Of a stretch of DNA of 43,729 nt, positions 24,925 to 34,460 are shown piece after piece. A program made the position numbers and the translations under genes. The notes below the pieces were generated by a model, which worked only from the letters and a program-made list of their open reading frames with translations, was not told where the DNA came from and searched no databases. The stretch is from contig CACZFL010000014.1 of the NCBI GenBank assembly GCA_902780525.1, positions 1 to 43,729 on the forward strand, given 5' to 3'. Position 1 is the first letter of the stretch, and every line of letters starts with the position of its first letter. Source of the stretch: an uncultured bacterium. Lineage in GTDB: Bacteria > Cyanobacteriota > Vampirovibrionia > Gastranaerophilales > Gastranaerophilaceae.

Positions 24925-25908
24925 TTATAAATTTGCCAAAATAAGCCCGAGTGCCAGAAACAGAGAAAAATACATCATAAGATTTCTTGACTGGTACATT
25001 CTCATCATAAAACTTTCTGCATTTAATTTTTCAATATGCTCCATGTTTTCCATCGGAAAATGAAACCATTTATGCACAGGGATTGAATCATTATCAAGAG
25101 AATATTCAGTCATTGATTTGTATAAATCAACTGCAAGCGGAATTGTCAAAAGCGCAAGTAATACCTGCCAGTTAGAAATATCAAAAATACATATTCCAAA
25201 CAAAGAAATATATGCCGCGATTAATAATATCTTAAGAATAATCAAAGAATCCAGCTGTGAGTTAAAAATATTTGCAACTGTGTAATGTCCTTCCTTAAGG
25301 TCATAGTCAAAATCCATAACCGAATGTATATAAAGCAAAATAACCGTCATCAACATTGTTGGAATTGCAAGAACAAAAATTTCCCAGGAAATTGTTTTTG
25401 TCATAACATAATTAACCCCGCAGAAAAGAAGCGGTCCGTACATAGATGCTATAGCAATTTCCGACAATCTGATTTTTGACAAAAACGAGTATAAAACAGC
25501 TATTATTCCTGCGATAATACCAATTTTTAAAACAGGTGCTCCGCATTGAATATAGAAAAATAAACCGATTATTCCTGCGCAGCCGAAATAAAAACCGGCA
25601 AGCCCCAAAACCTGTGTTTCGGTTAATACACCTGAGATTAAATACCTGCATTTTGTATTTTGCGTATTTTTAAGATACTCCGATTTATTAAAATCAACCT
25701 GCTTTATAAGAGTTTTGTAATCAAAAAAATCATCAAGAACATTTGTTCCTAAGTGTACAAGACAAGCACCAATCAGACACAAAATTCCGTACCATACATT
25801 TCCAGAATAGATAACAGAATATGTAAAAACAACAAGCCAAGAAAAAATGGTTGTCGGTAATGAAAATATTCTTGAGCACTCTAACAAAAATGAAATTCTT
25901 CTTATCAT
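24925..25908 (-). CDS. UbiA-family prenyltransferase (MenA-like)
   Basis: This 327-residue integral membrane protein has about eight to nine helices. The first aspartate-rich motif is NVLDDFFDYKT (56-66), and the second is in DFDYDLKEGHYTVA (about 198-211). Together they bind the magnesium-prenyl diphosphate. It would prenylate an aromatic acceptor such as 1,4-dihydroxy-2-naphthoate or a quinone precursor. No other menaquinone gene is in the window, so the acceptor is uncertain. The promoter TTAACA-17-TAATAT ends 7 nt before the ATG with no ribosome binding site. Confidence 0.8.
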   Translation of the reverse strand: MIRRISFLLECSRIFSLPTTIFSWLVVFTYSVIYSGNVWYGILCLIGACLVHLGTNVLDDFFDYKTLIKQVDFNKSEYLKNTQNTKCRYLISGVLTETQVLGLAGFYFGCAGIIGLFFYIQCGAPVLKIGIIAGIIAVLYSFLSKIRLSEIAIASMYGPLLFCGVNYVMTKTISWEIFVLAIPTMLMTVILLYIHSVMDFDYDLKEGHYTVANIFNSQLDSLIILKILLIAAYISLFGICIFDISNWQVLLALLTIPLAVDLYKSMTEYSLDNDSIPVHKWFHFPMENMEHIEKLNAESFMMRMYQSRNLMMYFSLFLALGLILANL

Positions 25909-25915
25909 AGAATAA

Positions 25916-25944
25916 ATATTAGCATAAAAAACTTATGCTGTTAA
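25916..25944 (-). promoter_or_regulatory. Promoter of the UbiA-family gene, near-leaderless
   Basis: TTAACA (25939-25944), 17-bp spacer, TAATAT (25916-25921), then 7 nt to the ATG. Confidence 0.5.
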
Positions 25945-27414
25945 TTAGACTTCCAGTTTACTTAAATCCAGTATAATCGGTTTTTCTGCAGGAGAATTGA
26001 CGCGCACTCTGTCAGCGAAAGTTGTAATATAAGACTTGTTCAGTCCGACTTGCGCAAACTTGCCTGTTTTATACAGTTCGATTAATCTGTCAACATATTT
26101 TTGGCATGAATCGTACGCCTGAGGATTTTTTCTTATCCATTCCTCAAAAGGCGTATTGGAACGCATAGAATTTATATACGCACTGCTCAAACCATAGTTG
26201 TTTATGTGATTTCTCTGAGAAACATTACCGTCATTTTTGGCCTTTTTCTTTTTCTTTTTTCCGATTTTTATTATAGGCTCTTCTTTAACCTGAGATACTC
26301 TTGGTTCAATATGTTCAATAGAAGCAATGGAACCTTTAAATAAATAATATCCTATTCTTTCGGGAGTGTCATTTGCATGTTTTACTATAAATGCAGATAC
26401 TTCATCAGATGAAGTCGGAAGCTCTCTGGCAATCTGAATAATGTCCGCTTCAAGCTCTTTGTTTTTCAAAAATTTTACAATGTTTTTTAAATCATATATA
26501 AACTCTTGCCTTTTAAAAGGTTCAAAGGTTGGAAATCCGTATATCTTTGCATTTGTAACATCAAAAAGATTTCTGACTTCTTTATTGTTTTTAATATAAG
26601 ATTTTTCAAATAATTCTCTTAAATATTGAAGGTTCTGGGTATTTTGTTTTAAAACGGCAGGCTGCATCTGGTATTCCATTTTTAATTTTTTTGCAGCTAT
26701 TCCACGTCCGAATTTTTTCTTTTCTTCAATCTGCTCGCGGAACAAAATTTTTGCTTCTCGTATTAAACGATTTATGGAAGAAACTTCCGTATGTCGTCTT
26801 GTCATTTTAATTTGTTTTGCTACCTGCTCTAACCTGTATATAAACTCTTTTTCAGAAAAGTGAGAAATTGTAGGGTCTTTTGCAATTTTCTTGTTTGTAT
26901 AACGCATTAAATCTATAAAATCGTCGTAGAAAGTTCTCGGCATATCACAAGCTTTTTTGGTTATTTCCTGGAAAACAGGACGCTGAATGTTAAGTAATAT
27001 TTTTTGCTGTTCAGGAAACAGTTTTTGAAACGCTTCGTTAATTTTTATGTTGGGATGCTTTTTCTCAACGCTTTTCAGTAATTTTACAACTTCCTGTTCA
27101 GTATCATGTAATGTGTTATTGTATTTTCCCAAAATCGGCAAAAGTTTGTTCAAAGGCAAGCCAAATACACCATTTTTAAACAGGCGTGACAGGGCACCGT
27201 TTGACATCATTTCTTTACCTGTGTACATATCCGGAATCCCGAATTCCGCGAGTTTTTTAAGCGGAGTTCCGCTTGCTTTTGACGCGGTAAAACTAACGGT
27301 ATCAAACGGTATAGGATTCGTCAAAAAGATATTTGAATGTGTTTTTTGCGGATGCGAAGCTTGTACCTGATTTGTATTATAAAATCTGTTTGCGACAATT
27401 TGGAATATTTTCAT
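25945..27414 (-). CDS. Large unknown protein with lineage-specific N-terminus
   Basis: The 489-residue protein begins MKIFQIVANRFYNTN, followed by a Ser/Asn/Pro-rich stretch ending PIPFDTVSFTASK (about 50). The remainder is mainly helical and strongly basic, with a Lys-rich cluster (IGKKKKKKAK, about 390-400). There is no signal peptide or membrane helix. The opening resembles the CheR-like protein at 14136 (MKIVNLVANN). I do not recognise a domain. It lies downstream of the cyclo-ligase and may share its transcript. Confidence 0.6.
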   Translation of the reverse strand: MKIFQIVANRFYNTNQVQASHPQKTHSNIFLTNPIPFDTVSFTASKASGTPLKKLAEFGIPDMYTGKEMMSNGALSRLFKNGVFGLPLNKLLPILGKYNNTLHDTEQEVVKLLKSVEKKHPNIKINEAFQKLFPEQQKILLNIQRPVFQEITKKACDMPRTFYDDFIDLMRYTNKKIAKDPTISHFSEKEFIYRLEQVAKQIKMTRRHTEVSSINRLIREAKILFREQIEEKKKFGRGIAAKKLKMEYQMQPAVLKQNTQNLQYLRELFEKSYIKNNKEVRNLFDVTNAKIYGFPTFEPFKRQEFIYDLKNIVKFLKNKELEADIIQIARELPTSSDEVSAFIVKHANDTPERIGYYLFKGSIASIEHIEPRVSQVKEEPIIKIGKKKKKKAKNDGNVSQRNHINNYGLSSAYINSMRSNTPFEEWIRKNPQAYDSCQKYVDRLIELYKTGKFAQVGLNKSYITTFADRVRVNSPAEKPIILDLSKLEV

Positions 27415-27441
27415 TTATAATAATTAAACCTTATAAAAAAT

Positions 27442-27954
27442 TTATTTGCTACAAATTATTATATCAATTTTTACATCATGTGATTCGGGAAATACGGTTT
27501 CAACACAGAGTTCATAAGGAATACAGCAGATTTTTTTATTTTTAAAATTTCTTAAAAATCTGTCATAAAACCCTCCTCCGTATCCGAGCCTGTATCCTTC
27601 TTTATCACAGGCAAGTGCCGGAACGATTACCAAATCGATATTTTGTTTGCTGCAAGCTTGACATATCGGTTCTTGTGTATAAAATTTAGATTCACAAAGT
27701 TCATCACCCATACAATACGGACAACATTCAAGTTCTTTCTCTTTGATACGCGGTAGAAAAAATTGCTTTGATTTATCTTTCAAAAGCGGCAAAAGATTAA
27801 CTTCCTCCTTCATAGGATGAAATATCATTATATTATTTGAACTTTTGTATTCATCTGTTTGGACAAGCTTATCTATCAGCACGGAGCTGATTTTTTCCAT
27901 ATCAAGTTGTTTACGTTTTTCTTTTGCCCACTTTCGTAATGATTGCTTATCCAA
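27442..27954 (-). CDS. 5-formyltetrahydrofolate cyclo-ligase
   Basis: This enzyme converts 5-formyl-THF to 5,10-methenyl-THF using ATP. The N-terminus LRKWAKEKRKQL and the signature GYRLGYGGGFYDRFL (about 119-133) are diagnostic. At 170 residues it is slightly shorter than most (about 190). An unusual Cys cluster (CCPYCMGDELC and CQAC) lies in the middle. It starts 12 bp after ilvD and is probably co-transcribed. Confidence 0.88.
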   Translation of the reverse strand: MDKQSLRKWAKEKRKQLDMEKISSVLIDKLVQTDEYKSSNNIMIFHPMKEEVNLLPLLKDKSKQFFLPRIKEKELECCPYCMGDELCESKFYTQEPICQACSKQNIDLVIVPALACDKEGYRLGYGGGFYDRFLRNFKNKKICCIPYELCVETVFPESHDVKIDIIICSK

Positions 27955-27966
27955 AACCCATCACCT

Positions 27967-29637
27967 CTATACAATAGCTCCGTGCGAAGCATCGCTTACC
28001 GTTCTGGCATATTTACCCAAAAGCCCGTTTTGCTGTATTTTATATGGTTTTAGATTTTTGCGTCTTTCTTCAAGTTTTTTTTCGTCAACTATCAAATCCA
28101 AAGTTCGTTTATTTATATCGATTTTGATTTTATCACCGTCTTCAATAAGTGCAATGGTTCCGCCGTTTGCAGCCTCAGGACAAATATGTCCGACGCAGAT
28201 TCCTCTTGTTCCGCCTGAAAAACGCCCGTCTGTAATTAAGGCAGCTTTTGTACCTAAACCCTTACCTACAAGCAGAGAAGTCGGAGCAAGCATTTCTCTC
28301 ATTCCGGGACCGCCTTTTGGTCCTTCGTACCTGATAACAATAACATCGCCTGCTTTAATTTTATCCTCTTCAAGAGCTTTCATTGCTTCTTCTTCTGAGT
28401 TAAAAGTTTTTGCAGTTCCTTCAAACTCATAGCAGTTTTCATCTACTGCGGAAATTTTTATAACAGAGCCTTCAGGCGCAATATTTCCGTACAAAATACC
28501 AAGTCCCGGTTTTGTAGTAAACGGCTCTTTATAGTCATGTATAACCGATTTGTCTGCATATTCATTTTTAACGATTTTGCTTGTTTTTTCTAAAGCAACA
28601 CCTTCTAAATCCTTAAACTCAGGAACGCTTTTCAGAAGTTCTTGTATAACTGCATTTACCCCGCCTGCCTGATGAAATTCTGTCATTGTAATATCATTTG
28701 AAGGTTCAAGCTTTACAAACTGATGAATCATGTGTGAAAGTTCTTCAAAGTCTTTTAATGAGATTCCGTCTTTCTTGTCATCGCCGATTCCTGCTGCATT
28801 AGCTATTGCTAAGATATGCAGAAATGAGTTAGTTGAACCGCCCATTGCCAAATCCGCTATAATAGCGTTACGCAAAGAGTCCCTTGTAATTATATCTAAA
28901 GGACATTTATTCTTCTTGACGAGTTCAACTATCTGCATACCACTTTCAAAAGCTATTCTGCGTTTTTCGGAAGATACAGCAGCTGCCGTTGCACAATGAG
29001 GAAGGCTCATTCCAATTACTTCTGTTAAGCAAGCCATAGTGTTTGCAGTATATAAGCCCTGACAAGCCCCTGCGGAAGGACAAGAAGCCTCTTCAAGCTC
29101 TAATAATCTTTCTTCCGTTATCTCTTTACTTCTGTATTTTCCGACAGCCTCAAAAGCACCTTTAATCATGGTGAGCTTTTCACATCTGCTCTCGCCGTTA
29201 AGCATAGGGCCTGCCGTAACAATAATGCAGGGAATATTTATTCTTGCAGCGGCAATTAACATACCGGGGGTAATTTTATCGCAATTAGAAAGAAGAACAA
29301 GGCCGTCAAGCTGATGAGCATTAGCGACTGTTTCTACACAGTCTGCTATCAAATCTCGGGAAGGAAGCGAATATCTCATTCCGTCATGTCCCATTGCAAT
29401 TCCGTCACATACGGCAGGAACTCCAAATATGAAAGCCTGACCACCTCCTGTGTGTATGCCTTTTTCAATCTGGCGTTCTAAATCTCTCAGTCCGATATGG
29501 CCGGGAACAAGGTCAGAAAAAGAACTTGCAATCCCGATAAACGGAGAGTTCATATTCTTTTTAGAAACACCTGTTGCCATCAAAAGACTTCTGTGCGGAG
29601 TTTTTGCAACTCCTTTTTTAATATTGTCACTTCTCAT
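27967..29637 (-). CDS. ilvD: Dihydroxy-acid dehydratase
   Basis: IlvD dehydrates 2,3-dihydroxy-isovalerate and its methylvalerate homologue in branched-chain amino acid synthesis, using a labile Fe-S cluster. The 556-residue length is canonical. Cluster-binding cysteines appear in [10 protein letters not shown] and [16 protein letters not shown], and C-terminal [11 protein letters not shown] completes the signature. No other ilv or leu gene is in the window. Confidence 0.95.
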   Translation of the reverse strand: MRSDNIKKGVAKTPHRSLLMATGVSKKNMNSPFIGIASSFSDLVPGHIGLRDLERQIEKGIHTGGGQAFIFGVPAVCDGIAMGHDGMRYSLPSRDLIADCVETVANAHQLDGLVLLSNCDKITPGMLIAAARINIPCIIVTAGPMLNGESRCEKLTMIKGAFEAVGKYRSKEITEERLLELEEASCPSAGACQGLYTANTMACLTEVIGMSLPHCATAAAVSSEKRRIAFESGMQIVELVKKNKCPLDIITRDSLRNAIIADLAMGGSTNSFLHILAIANAAGIGDDKKDGISLKDFEELSHMIHQFVKLEPSNDITMTEFHQAGGVNAVIQELLKSVPEFKDLEGVALEKTSKIVKNEYADKSVIHDYKEPFTTKPGLGILYGNIAPEGSVIKISAVDENCYEFEGTAKTFNSEEEAMKALEEDKIKAGDVIVIRYEGPKGGPGMREMLAPTSLLVGKGLGTKAALITDGRFSGGTRGICVGHICPEAANGGTIALIEDGDKIKIDINKRTLDLIVDEKKLEERRKNLKPYKIQQNGLLGKYARTVSDASHGAIV

Positions 29638-29696
29638 AAATACCCCTTTGCAAGATTATTTTAACACGAAATAAACTTGCTCTCTTATATGCTTAC

Positions 29697-29737
29697 CAAA
29701 AAAGAACCCCTTTCGCTCCTCAAAATACGAAAGGGTT
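29697..29737 (-). terminator. Terminator after the glycine-zipper protein gene
   Basis: On the minus strand AACCCTTTCG pairs with CGAAAGGGGTT, followed by a run of Ts. The remaining spacer to ilvD holds nothing else recognised. Confidence 0.75.
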
Positions 29738-29767
29738 AGGTTAATTAATAAGGTATTTTATAAACTT

Positions 29768-31072
29768 TTATGCATAAGCGTTTAACGCTTTATAAACTAT
29801 TTGATTTGTTTTCAAATCAGCTTTGCCTTCCTGTGCTTTCTGCATTGCAAACTGGAGTAGTTCTGCCTGGCCTTCCTGTGTCTTAGTCATATTCTGAGCC
29901 TCTATTTTGTCGGCTACGTCATGACCTAACAAGGCATTTCCTAACTTGTGACCTGCCCACATACCGATTGAACCTACCGTAAATCCAATTAATGCACCGA
30001 CGACTGCACCTGCTGGGCCTCCTGCGATACCGAGAGATGCTCCGACTTTTGCACCGAGCAATGCTCCTCCCGCACGGCCAAGACACCAACCCGCCGTAGC
30101 TATTGCAGATTTCCCGAGTGACTGAGCGGTTTGTTCAACACCGGTTTTTGTATCTTTTTGGAATGCAGTCATTATTTTACCTATATTAAAGACTGTTTCA
30201 AATATCATAAATCCTACAAAATCTTTTTTGAAGAAACTCTTTGCAAGACTTCCAAAATTCTTAGTTATGACGCCTTCGTTCATTTTGAGCAGGTTTTCTT
30301 TTCCTTCGGTTATTTTTCCTGCCTTATCTTTGAGTCGCTGAGCAACGGTTTTTCCTTTAGAAAACATTCCGGGAATTCTTCCGTCCATGCCTCTTGCAGC
30401 CTGCAAACGCTCGGTTGCTTCTGCGATTTTGTTGACATTTTTGCTTGCTACTGCACTCTTCATCTCTTTAAGAAGAGGGTCAATAGCAGTTCTGTCGATA
30501 GGTTTTCTTAACCATTTTGACCACCAGCCCTTTTTGCCTGTATCTCTTACTGCCTGTTGTACTGCAATTTGTGCTTCCTGAAGCAGTGCTGCATTTTTGC
30601 CTGCCCACTCTTTCGGAAGAACTTTAAATATTTCTTTTGCTTCTTTAGCACCTTTCCAAGCATTTTTTGGGTGTAACAGGGATTGCAAGTGTTCAAATGC
30701 CATCCAGCTTAAGCCACCGGTTGCAGCTCCAATAAAGCCTTCTTCCAATGCGTTATTCTTTGCATAATAATCTGCAAGTTTATCCATGTCCTCCTGGGTT
30801 ATTCCTTGTTGGAAAGAGGGATTCCCTGCTTGTGTTTGCGAACCAGTATTTTGTGCATAATTTGAAGGAATGTTTTGCCCAAAACCGGTATTATTATAAC
30901 CGTTAAAGGTTGGATTATTAAATTGAGCGTACATCCCGTAAGGATTGCCAAAAACAGAGTTAGATAACCTGTAACCGTTGTAAATACTCGGACAGTTCAT
31001 ATTCATGCCCGACCTTCCGCCATAGAGCATGAATTCCATATTTGCAAGATTATTAACTGCAAAATTGTTCAT
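29768..31072 (-). CDS. Unknown protein with C-terminal glycine-zipper membrane segment
   Basis: The 434-residue protein has an Asn/Gly/Tyr/Gln-rich, probably disordered N-terminus (1-85), a central basic helical region (about 105-310), then Gly/Ala-rich hydrophobic stretches (about 330-390) with GGALLGAKVGASLGIAGGPA and GAVVGALIGFTVGSIGMWAG. Such glycine zippers insert into membranes and oligomerise. There is no N-terminal signal peptide. It could be a structural membrane protein or a secreted pore-forming factor; the sequence cannot decide. No clear ribosome binding site precedes the ATG. Confidence 0.55.
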   Translation of the reverse strand: MNNFAVNNLANMEFMLYGGRSGMNMNCPSIYNGYRLSNSVFGNPYGMYAQFNNPTFNGYNNTGFGQNIPSNYAQNTGSQTQAGNPSFQQGITQEDMDKLADYYAKNNALEEGFIGAATGGLSWMAFEHLQSLLHPKNAWKGAKEAKEIFKVLPKEWAGKNAALLQEAQIAVQQAVRDTGKKGWWSKWLRKPIDRTAIDPLLKEMKSAVASKNVNKIAEATERLQAARGMDGRIPGMFSKGKTVAQRLKDKAGKITEGKENLLKMNEGVITKNFGSLAKSFFKKDFVGFMIFETVFNIGKIMTAFQKDTKTGVEQTAQSLGKSAIATAGWCLGRAGGALLGAKVGASLGIAGGPAGAVVGALIGFTVGSIGMWAGHKLGNALLGHDVADKIEAQNMTKTQEGQAELLQFAMQKAQEGKADLKTNQIVYKALNAYA

Positions 31073-31178
31073 GGACTTTACCTAACCTTTTAAATATAAC
31101 TAACCTTATATATATAAAGTCATGTGTGGAGCGGAAATTGACCGATTGTTAAGATTTGTTACATATGTTTTGCCAATA

Positions 31179-31187
31179 TGATACAAT
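31179..31187 (+). promoter_or_regulatory. Promoter of the TrmB-type regulator, leaderless type
   Basis: An extended -10 (TG-A-TACAAT, hexamer 31182-31187) is followed by exactly 6 nt and the ATG at 31194. TTGTTA at 31156 is a possible -35 with a long spacer. Confidence 0.5.
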
Positions 31188-31193
31188 GTTTGT

Positions 31194-32018
31194 ATGGCAG
31201 AATTAGTGGAAAAATTGAAAGAAATCGGACTTAATACCTATGAGGCAAAAGTCTATATTTCGCTTCTGAAAAAGTATCCTGCAACCGGATACGAGGTATC
31301 AAAACTTGCAAATATTCCGCAATCAAGAACTTATGACACTCTGAAAGCACTTGAAGAAAAAAATATTGTAATATCAACAAATACGAAACCTGTAACTTAC
31401 ACTCCGATAAAACCAAAGCTTCTTACTCAAAGAATTCAGAAAAAAATGGCATCAACTATTAATTACCTCGATAAACATCTTCCTGATGTAAAAGAAGATT
31501 ACCATGAACCTATTATAACCGTGACAGGGAAGCAAAACATACAGGATAAAATTATTGAAGTTATACAAAACGCCAAACGGGAAATCTATATGGAGGTATG
31601 GTCGCAGGACTTTAAGGTTTTTGAGCAGGAGCTTTTGAATGCATATAACAGAAATGTCGAGATAAGAATTGTCGGATATGATAATTTTAATTCCCGGTTT
31701 GGCCTTGTCTTTGAACACGCTTTTGCAAGAGATATTGAACTTTCACTTGGCGGAAGAATGATTATTATAGCCGCTGACGACAATGAAGGAGTTATAGGAA
31801 AAATTTCATCACTTAAAAATGATGTCTCTGATACAAGTATTATCTGGACAAAAAATCAGGGAATTGTTTTTATCATAAAAGAGTTTATCGTTCACGATAT
31901 GTACCTGATAGATGTTGAAGAGAACCTGGTTGAACAGATGAAATACATCTACGGTAAAGGACTTAAACGACTTAAAGACAAAGTTTTAGGTTCTAATGCA
32001 ACATACATGATTCATTAA
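31194..32018 (+). CDS. TrmB-family transcriptional regulator
   Basis: Residues 1-75 are a TrmB-type winged helix (IGLNTYEAKVYISLLKKYP, then IPQSRTYDTLKALEEKNIV). Residues about 105-245 match the phospholipase D-like regulatory domain (IIEVIQNAKREIYMEVWSQD). TrmB proteins commonly bind sugars in the C-terminal part, but this one is shorter than the archaeal sugar-binding forms, so the ligand is open. It is a single-gene unit with a leaderless promoter and its own terminator. Confidence 0.8.
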   Translation: MAELVEKLKEIGLNTYEAKVYISLLKKYPATGYEVSKLANIPQSRTYDTLKALEEKNIVISTNTKPVTYTPIKPKLLTQRIQKKMASTINYLDKHLPDVKEDYHEPIITVTGKQNIQDKIIEVIQNAKREIYMEVWSQDFKVFEQELLNAYNRNVEIRIVGYDNFNSRFGLVFEHAFARDIELSLGGRMIIIAADDNEGVIGKISSLKNDVSDTSIIWTKNQGIVFIIKEFIVHDMYLIDVEENLVEQMKYIYGKGLKRLKDKVLGSNATYMIH

Positions 32019-32050
32019 AAAAGGTCTTGATAAAATCAAGACCTTTTTTA
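32017..32050. terminator. Bidirectional terminator
   Basis: AAAAAAGGTCTTGAT and ATCAAGACCTTTTTT form a stem between the TrmB-type gene and the converging gene at 32056. Confidence 0.8.
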
Positions 32051-32055
32051 ATTTA

Positions 32056-32691
32056 TTATTCTTCTGTTGTTTCTTTTGACATATCGTTAACGTTTCCGCT
32101 TGAAGGTTTAAATACCAGATAGAATTGCTTTCCTTCTTCTAAATTAAGCTCTCCGCCTTTTTCCACATAAGAAAGAGGGGATTCTTTATATACCTTTTTA
32201 ACCCCGGATTCAATACGGTTACCTTCTTCATTTTCAATCATGCCTTCCGCAAGAGTAACCCCTGCCGTTAATCCTTTAACAAAATGGTTGCCTACGGTTA
32301 AAACAGCTTTTTTGCCGACTTTTACCTTATCTACATTTTTAAGCTCTTCTTTTGATAAAACTTTCTCAGCATATTTGCCATAATAATTTTCATCAATCTT
32401 TGTTGTTTCACCGTCTGAAGTATAAGATGTCGGGCAGACAGCGAATGTTGCAGAACGTTTTCCTCTCTTAGGGTCTGTTACTTTTACAATATTACAGTGA
32501 AGAATATCACCTGTTTTAAGATTATGAGCGCCAAGAGTACCATTTTCCACTACGCGGACATCTATTTTTTGCGCAGGATGAGCGGTATTAAATTCACCCA
32601 CGATTGAAACATGAATGGTATCTGATGTAGCATTTGCAACAGTCATCGTCAAAATCAATGACAAAGCAGTTAATAATATTTTATTTTTCAT
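32056..32691 (-). CDS. Exported protein of unknown function
   Basis: The start at 32691 is preferred over the longer frame at 32733, because AAGGAG lies 5 nt upstream and a signal peptide then leads (MKNKILLTALSLILTMTVANA). The mature 190 residues include a Lys-rich middle (KVTDPKRGKRSATFAVCP) and a C-terminal segment with GGELNLEEGKQFYLVFKPS, which looks like the end of a beta domain. It lies just downstream of the Maf-like gene. Family not recognised. Confidence 0.65.
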   Translation of the reverse strand: MKNKILLTALSLILTMTVANATSDTIHVSIVGEFNTAHPAQKIDVRVVENGTLGAHNLKTGDILHCNIVKVTDPKRGKRSATFAVCPTSYTSDGETTKIDENYYGKYAEKVLSKEELKNVDKVKVGKKAVLTVGNHFVKGLTAGVTLAEGMIENEEGNRIESGVKKVYKESPLSYVEKGGELNLEEGKQFYLVFKPSSGNVNDMSKETTEE

Positions 32692-32704
32692 ATATACTCC
32701 TTTT

Positions 32705-34384
32705 TTATATAAGATTACTCTTTTGCAGAGCATCTACCACAAATTTAATACCTTCTTTTGCTTTAGCTATAAAATCTTCGGCAAGCTCTTCAGCCATCTT
32801 TGACTGTATAACCTGCAAAATATCAGCCTGCATATACTGATACATTAATGGAGATTTTGAGATAGAAGAAACAAGAGCTGTTGAAAACTCATTTCTGGAA
32901 AGTAATGAAATAATCTCATTAATAAGCAAAAGTTCATCTTGTGCCCAGACAGATGCTTCCAGTTTAAACGGTTTTGCTTCACCAAGCGTAATTGCCGTTG
33001 CATTTGACACGACAGGAAGCGGTATTTCCGTAATTTGTCTGTTTTTTGCACCCGGAATGTTTGCACCAAAAGATGATGTGTTATATAAAGAAGCATAATT
33101 CAACTCTTTTATAAGAACTTCAAAGTGGTGAATAAACGCTGCATAATCCTCACTCGTAACAACATTAACTCCGGTAACCGACGGAACGGTTGTAAGACTT
33201 TTCTGAACAGAGTTTATTTGCATTTTTTCAGCTGATATTTTCTCATAAACCTGTCCGTCTGCATAAACCTGCTCACCCTTGAAAGCAAGGTCAACACCTG
33301 CAAGAATAACTTTTGAAAAGCCCATTTTCACAGCAGATACAAATGCCATTGTAGTAGCTGAACCGCCGGTTTCCTGCTGATGGATAAAAGTATTATACTG
33401 AGAAAGTTTATTTATAACCATGTCGTTTGTCGGAAACGATATGAAAACTTTTCTGAAATTGTTTGAAAGCACAGAGCTGTCAGTATTTATGCTCATAATA
33501 CAGTTTATATTTGAAAGTTTTTCTCCTACATCTGTAAGTGTTTTACCTACAAACCTTGCATCGGCACAAACAACAAAATCTGGTGTAATACCGTTATCCA
33601 AAAGGGTTTTTAACGCTTTATTTACACAAAAAATAACAAATTTTTCTCTGTTTGCCTTAATAAACGGAAGATTTTCCGTTAGAGACGGGCCGGATGCGGT
33701 AACAAGAGCTGTCTGACCTATAAATTTGTCGTCTAAATCAGATAACTTATACATATTACCGTCTTCGTTAATTTTGCCAATATTTACAAGCGCATTGCTG
33801 AGCCAGATTTTCGAATAACGTGTAAGTGTATTAACATCAATAGTTTTACTTCTGCAGGTTTCATACACTTTTTGTGTTAAAGCCAAAAGTTCTTGACTTT
33901 TTACAACAGCATAGTTTTTAAGGTATATAACTTCAACTTTGTCTTTTGTAATGTATATTTCGGATAATTTTTTTGATAAAGCGTCCAAATTGTCATAAAT
34001 AAATACTCTGCCGCTTTTTAAATGGTCAGAAATATCAACGTTACTGAGAACAAAATGTAATAATTTTGTATCAGGTTCATATACAAAAATTCTTGATGGG
34101 AAGGTGTTAAACACCTCGTCAAGCTGATAACATAAACCAATACCGAAAGTAACAATAATGTCATTCTTTTCCATTGGTCTTTTGATTGTATTACTAATCA
34201 TTTTTTGAACAGCTTGTCTGGGGTTATCCAAATCATCAAGCGGAATATCGTTTTTCATAAGAAGATAGTCATTTGAGCTTGTCATACAGTATGACATATT
34301 AGCCTTCGTTTCATCTATTGTATAGCCGCTCAGTCTTAATTTTAAATCTTCATTGTCCAAAAACTCTAAATTCTTATTAAACAT
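32705..34384 (-). CDS. Maf/DUF115-family putative glycosyltransferase
   Basis: The start at 34384 is chosen from AGAGG 5 nt upstream. The 559-residue protein has the 6-hydroxymethylpterin pyrophosphokinase MptE-like/DUF115 core of motility-associated factors: ALVTASGPSLTENLPFIK, VIFCVNKALKTLLDNGITPDF and ETGGSATTMAFVSAVKMGF. Maf proteins add nonulosonic acids such as pseudaminic acid to flagellins. No flagellar gene is visible here, so another surface protein may be the acceptor. Confidence 0.8.
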   Translation of the reverse strand: MFNKNLEFLDNEDLKLRLSGYTIDETKANMSYCMTSSNDYLLMKNDIPLDDLDNPRQAVQKMISNTIKRPMEKNDIIVTFGIGLCYQLDEVFNTFPSRIFVYEPDTKLLHFVLSNVDISDHLKSGRVFIYDNLDALSKKLSEIYITKDKVEVIYLKNYAVVKSQELLALTQKVYETCRSKTIDVNTLTRYSKIWLSNALVNIGKINEDGNMYKLSDLDDKFIGQTALVTASGPSLTENLPFIKANREKFVIFCVNKALKTLLDNGITPDFVVCADARFVGKTLTDVGEKLSNINCIMSINTDSSVLSNNFRKVFISFPTNDMVINKLSQYNTFIHQQETGGSATTMAFVSAVKMGFSKVILAGVDLAFKGEQVYADGQVYEKISAEKMQINSVQKSLTTVPSVTGVNVVTSEDYAAFIHHFEVLIKELNYASLYNTSSFGANIPGAKNRQITEIPLPVVSNATAITLGEAKPFKLEASVWAQDELLLINEIISLLSRNEFSTALVSSISKSPLMYQYMQADILQVIQSKMAEELAEDFIAKAKEGIKFVVDALQKSNLI

Positions 34385-34460
34385 ATATACCTCTGTATTC
34401 TTATACATAATAAAATTAGCATATTTGGGAGCAAATGTAAATATTCAGTATGCAGAATAA

